A stretch of 15,989 nt of DNA from Alphaproteobacteria bacterium (lineage in GTDB: Bacteria; Pseudomonadota; Alphaproteobacteria; RF32; UBA3637). This document shows, piece after piece, positions 15,736-15,989 of the stretch. Made by a program: the position numbers and the translations under genes. The stretch lies in NCBI GenBank assembly GCA_017632555.1, contig JAGBRF010000156.1, forward strand, positions 1-15,989, in the 5' to 3' direction. Within the stretch, counting starts at the first letter, position 1. Each line of letters begins with the position of its first letter. Below the pieces are notes generated by a model, which saw nothing but the letters and a program-made list of their open reading frames with translations, was not told where the DNA came from and made no database searches.

Positions 15736-15989
15736 ATGAATAAAAAATCAAACTTGGGCCGAATGATGATGGAAATGCTGGGCGTTTTGGCGCTAATCGG
15801 CTTATTGACTTTGGGATTTATCTTTTATCAAAAAGCGTTATTGGCCGACCGCGTCAATCGATTGCTTGGTGATGCACGTTTGGCGGGTTTGGTCGTGTTG
15901 GACGGTGTCTATAAAAAATTGACAGTGAACGAAGAATTATCGTTAAAGGGGCAATTTGAACAGCAAACACCATACAATTTTTCCGCATA
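15736..15989 (+). CDS. Type IV pilin-like (prepilin leader) protein, 3' partial
   Basis: Only the first 84 residues lie in the window. The leader MNKKSNLG is followed by RMMMEMLGVLALIGLLTLGFIF: a Gly at -1 (residue 8), a hydrophobic helix, and Glu at +5 (residue 13). This is the prepilin peptidase/methylation arrangement of type IV pilins and pseudopilins. Position +1 would be Arg, where Phe or Met is usual. After the helix (to about residue 30) the sequence QKALLADRVNRLLGDARLAG continues the amphipathic alpha1 helix. ATG 15736 is preceded by a clear AAGGGA ribosome site (15724-15729). A weak -10-like TATAGT (15697-15702) lies in the divergent region to obgE. The assembly machinery is not in view, so a type IV pilus, type II secretion pseudopilin or DNA-uptake role cannot be decided. 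Confidence 0.8.
   Translation, partial: MNKKSNLGRMMMEMLGVLALIGLLTLGFIFYQKALLADRVNRLLGDARLAGLVVLDGVYKKLTVNEELSLKGQFEQQTPYNFSA

Overview
This window looks like a chromosomal, AT-rich (roughly 40% G+C by eye) Gram-negative bacterium, most likely a low-GC alphaproteobacterium. The clues are the neighbouring rarA and rluC-type genes, an MlaA/MlaC pair (which implies an outer membrane), an SH3_4-type secreted protein of the kind common in Alphaproteobacteria, and a pilin-like leader reading LGRMMMEMLG. From memory, that leader style is frequent in uncultured gut alphaproteobacteria (the 'Azospirillum sp. CAG'/RF32 type). The taxonomic placement is inference. No rRNA, tRNA, IS element, phage gene or CRISPR array was seen.

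Layout: (1) nt 1-4781, + strand: rarA (5' end cut by the window), an RluC/RluD-family pseudouridine synthase, an AsmA-family envelope protein and an acylphosphatase, tightly packed and closed by a bidirectional terminator at 4789-4824. (2) nt 6912-4833, - strand: LOG-family nucleotide phosphoribohydrolase, mlaA and mlaC. (3) nt 7002-8231, + strand: one secreted-protein gene that appears to be split in frame by a TAA codon. (4) nt 10464-8236, - strand: an alpha2-type glycyl-tRNA synthetase with a clear sigma70-like promoter, followed by an ankyrin-like orphan. (5) nt 10639-11992, + strand: a secreted Sel1-repeat protein with its own promoter and a three-helix membrane protein, ending in a terminator that lies inside the opposing gene. 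(6) nt 15607-11989, - strand: obgE, rsfS, a dUTPase-fold protein with eroded active-site motifs, an SH3-domain periplasmic protein and a 360-aa secreted orphan, with junctions from a 4-nt overlap to 17 nt. (7) nt 15736 to the end, + strand: a type IV pilin-like protein cut by the window end.

Two themes run through the genes. One is ribosome and tRNA work (pseudouridine synthase, GlyRS, ObgE, RsfS). The other is the envelope: AsmA, MlaA and MlaC concern lipid trafficking between the membranes, and the secreted SH3, Sel1, split and 360-aa proteins are exported factors of unknown role. Intergenic space is minimal: the longest gap is 174 nt (10465-10638), so no stretch over 300 nt lacks a gene. 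I see no dramatic new defence or mobile system. The most unusual items are the probable dUTPase pseudoenzyme, the in-frame stop that splits the secreted protein, and the terminator embedded in the opposing coding sequence.
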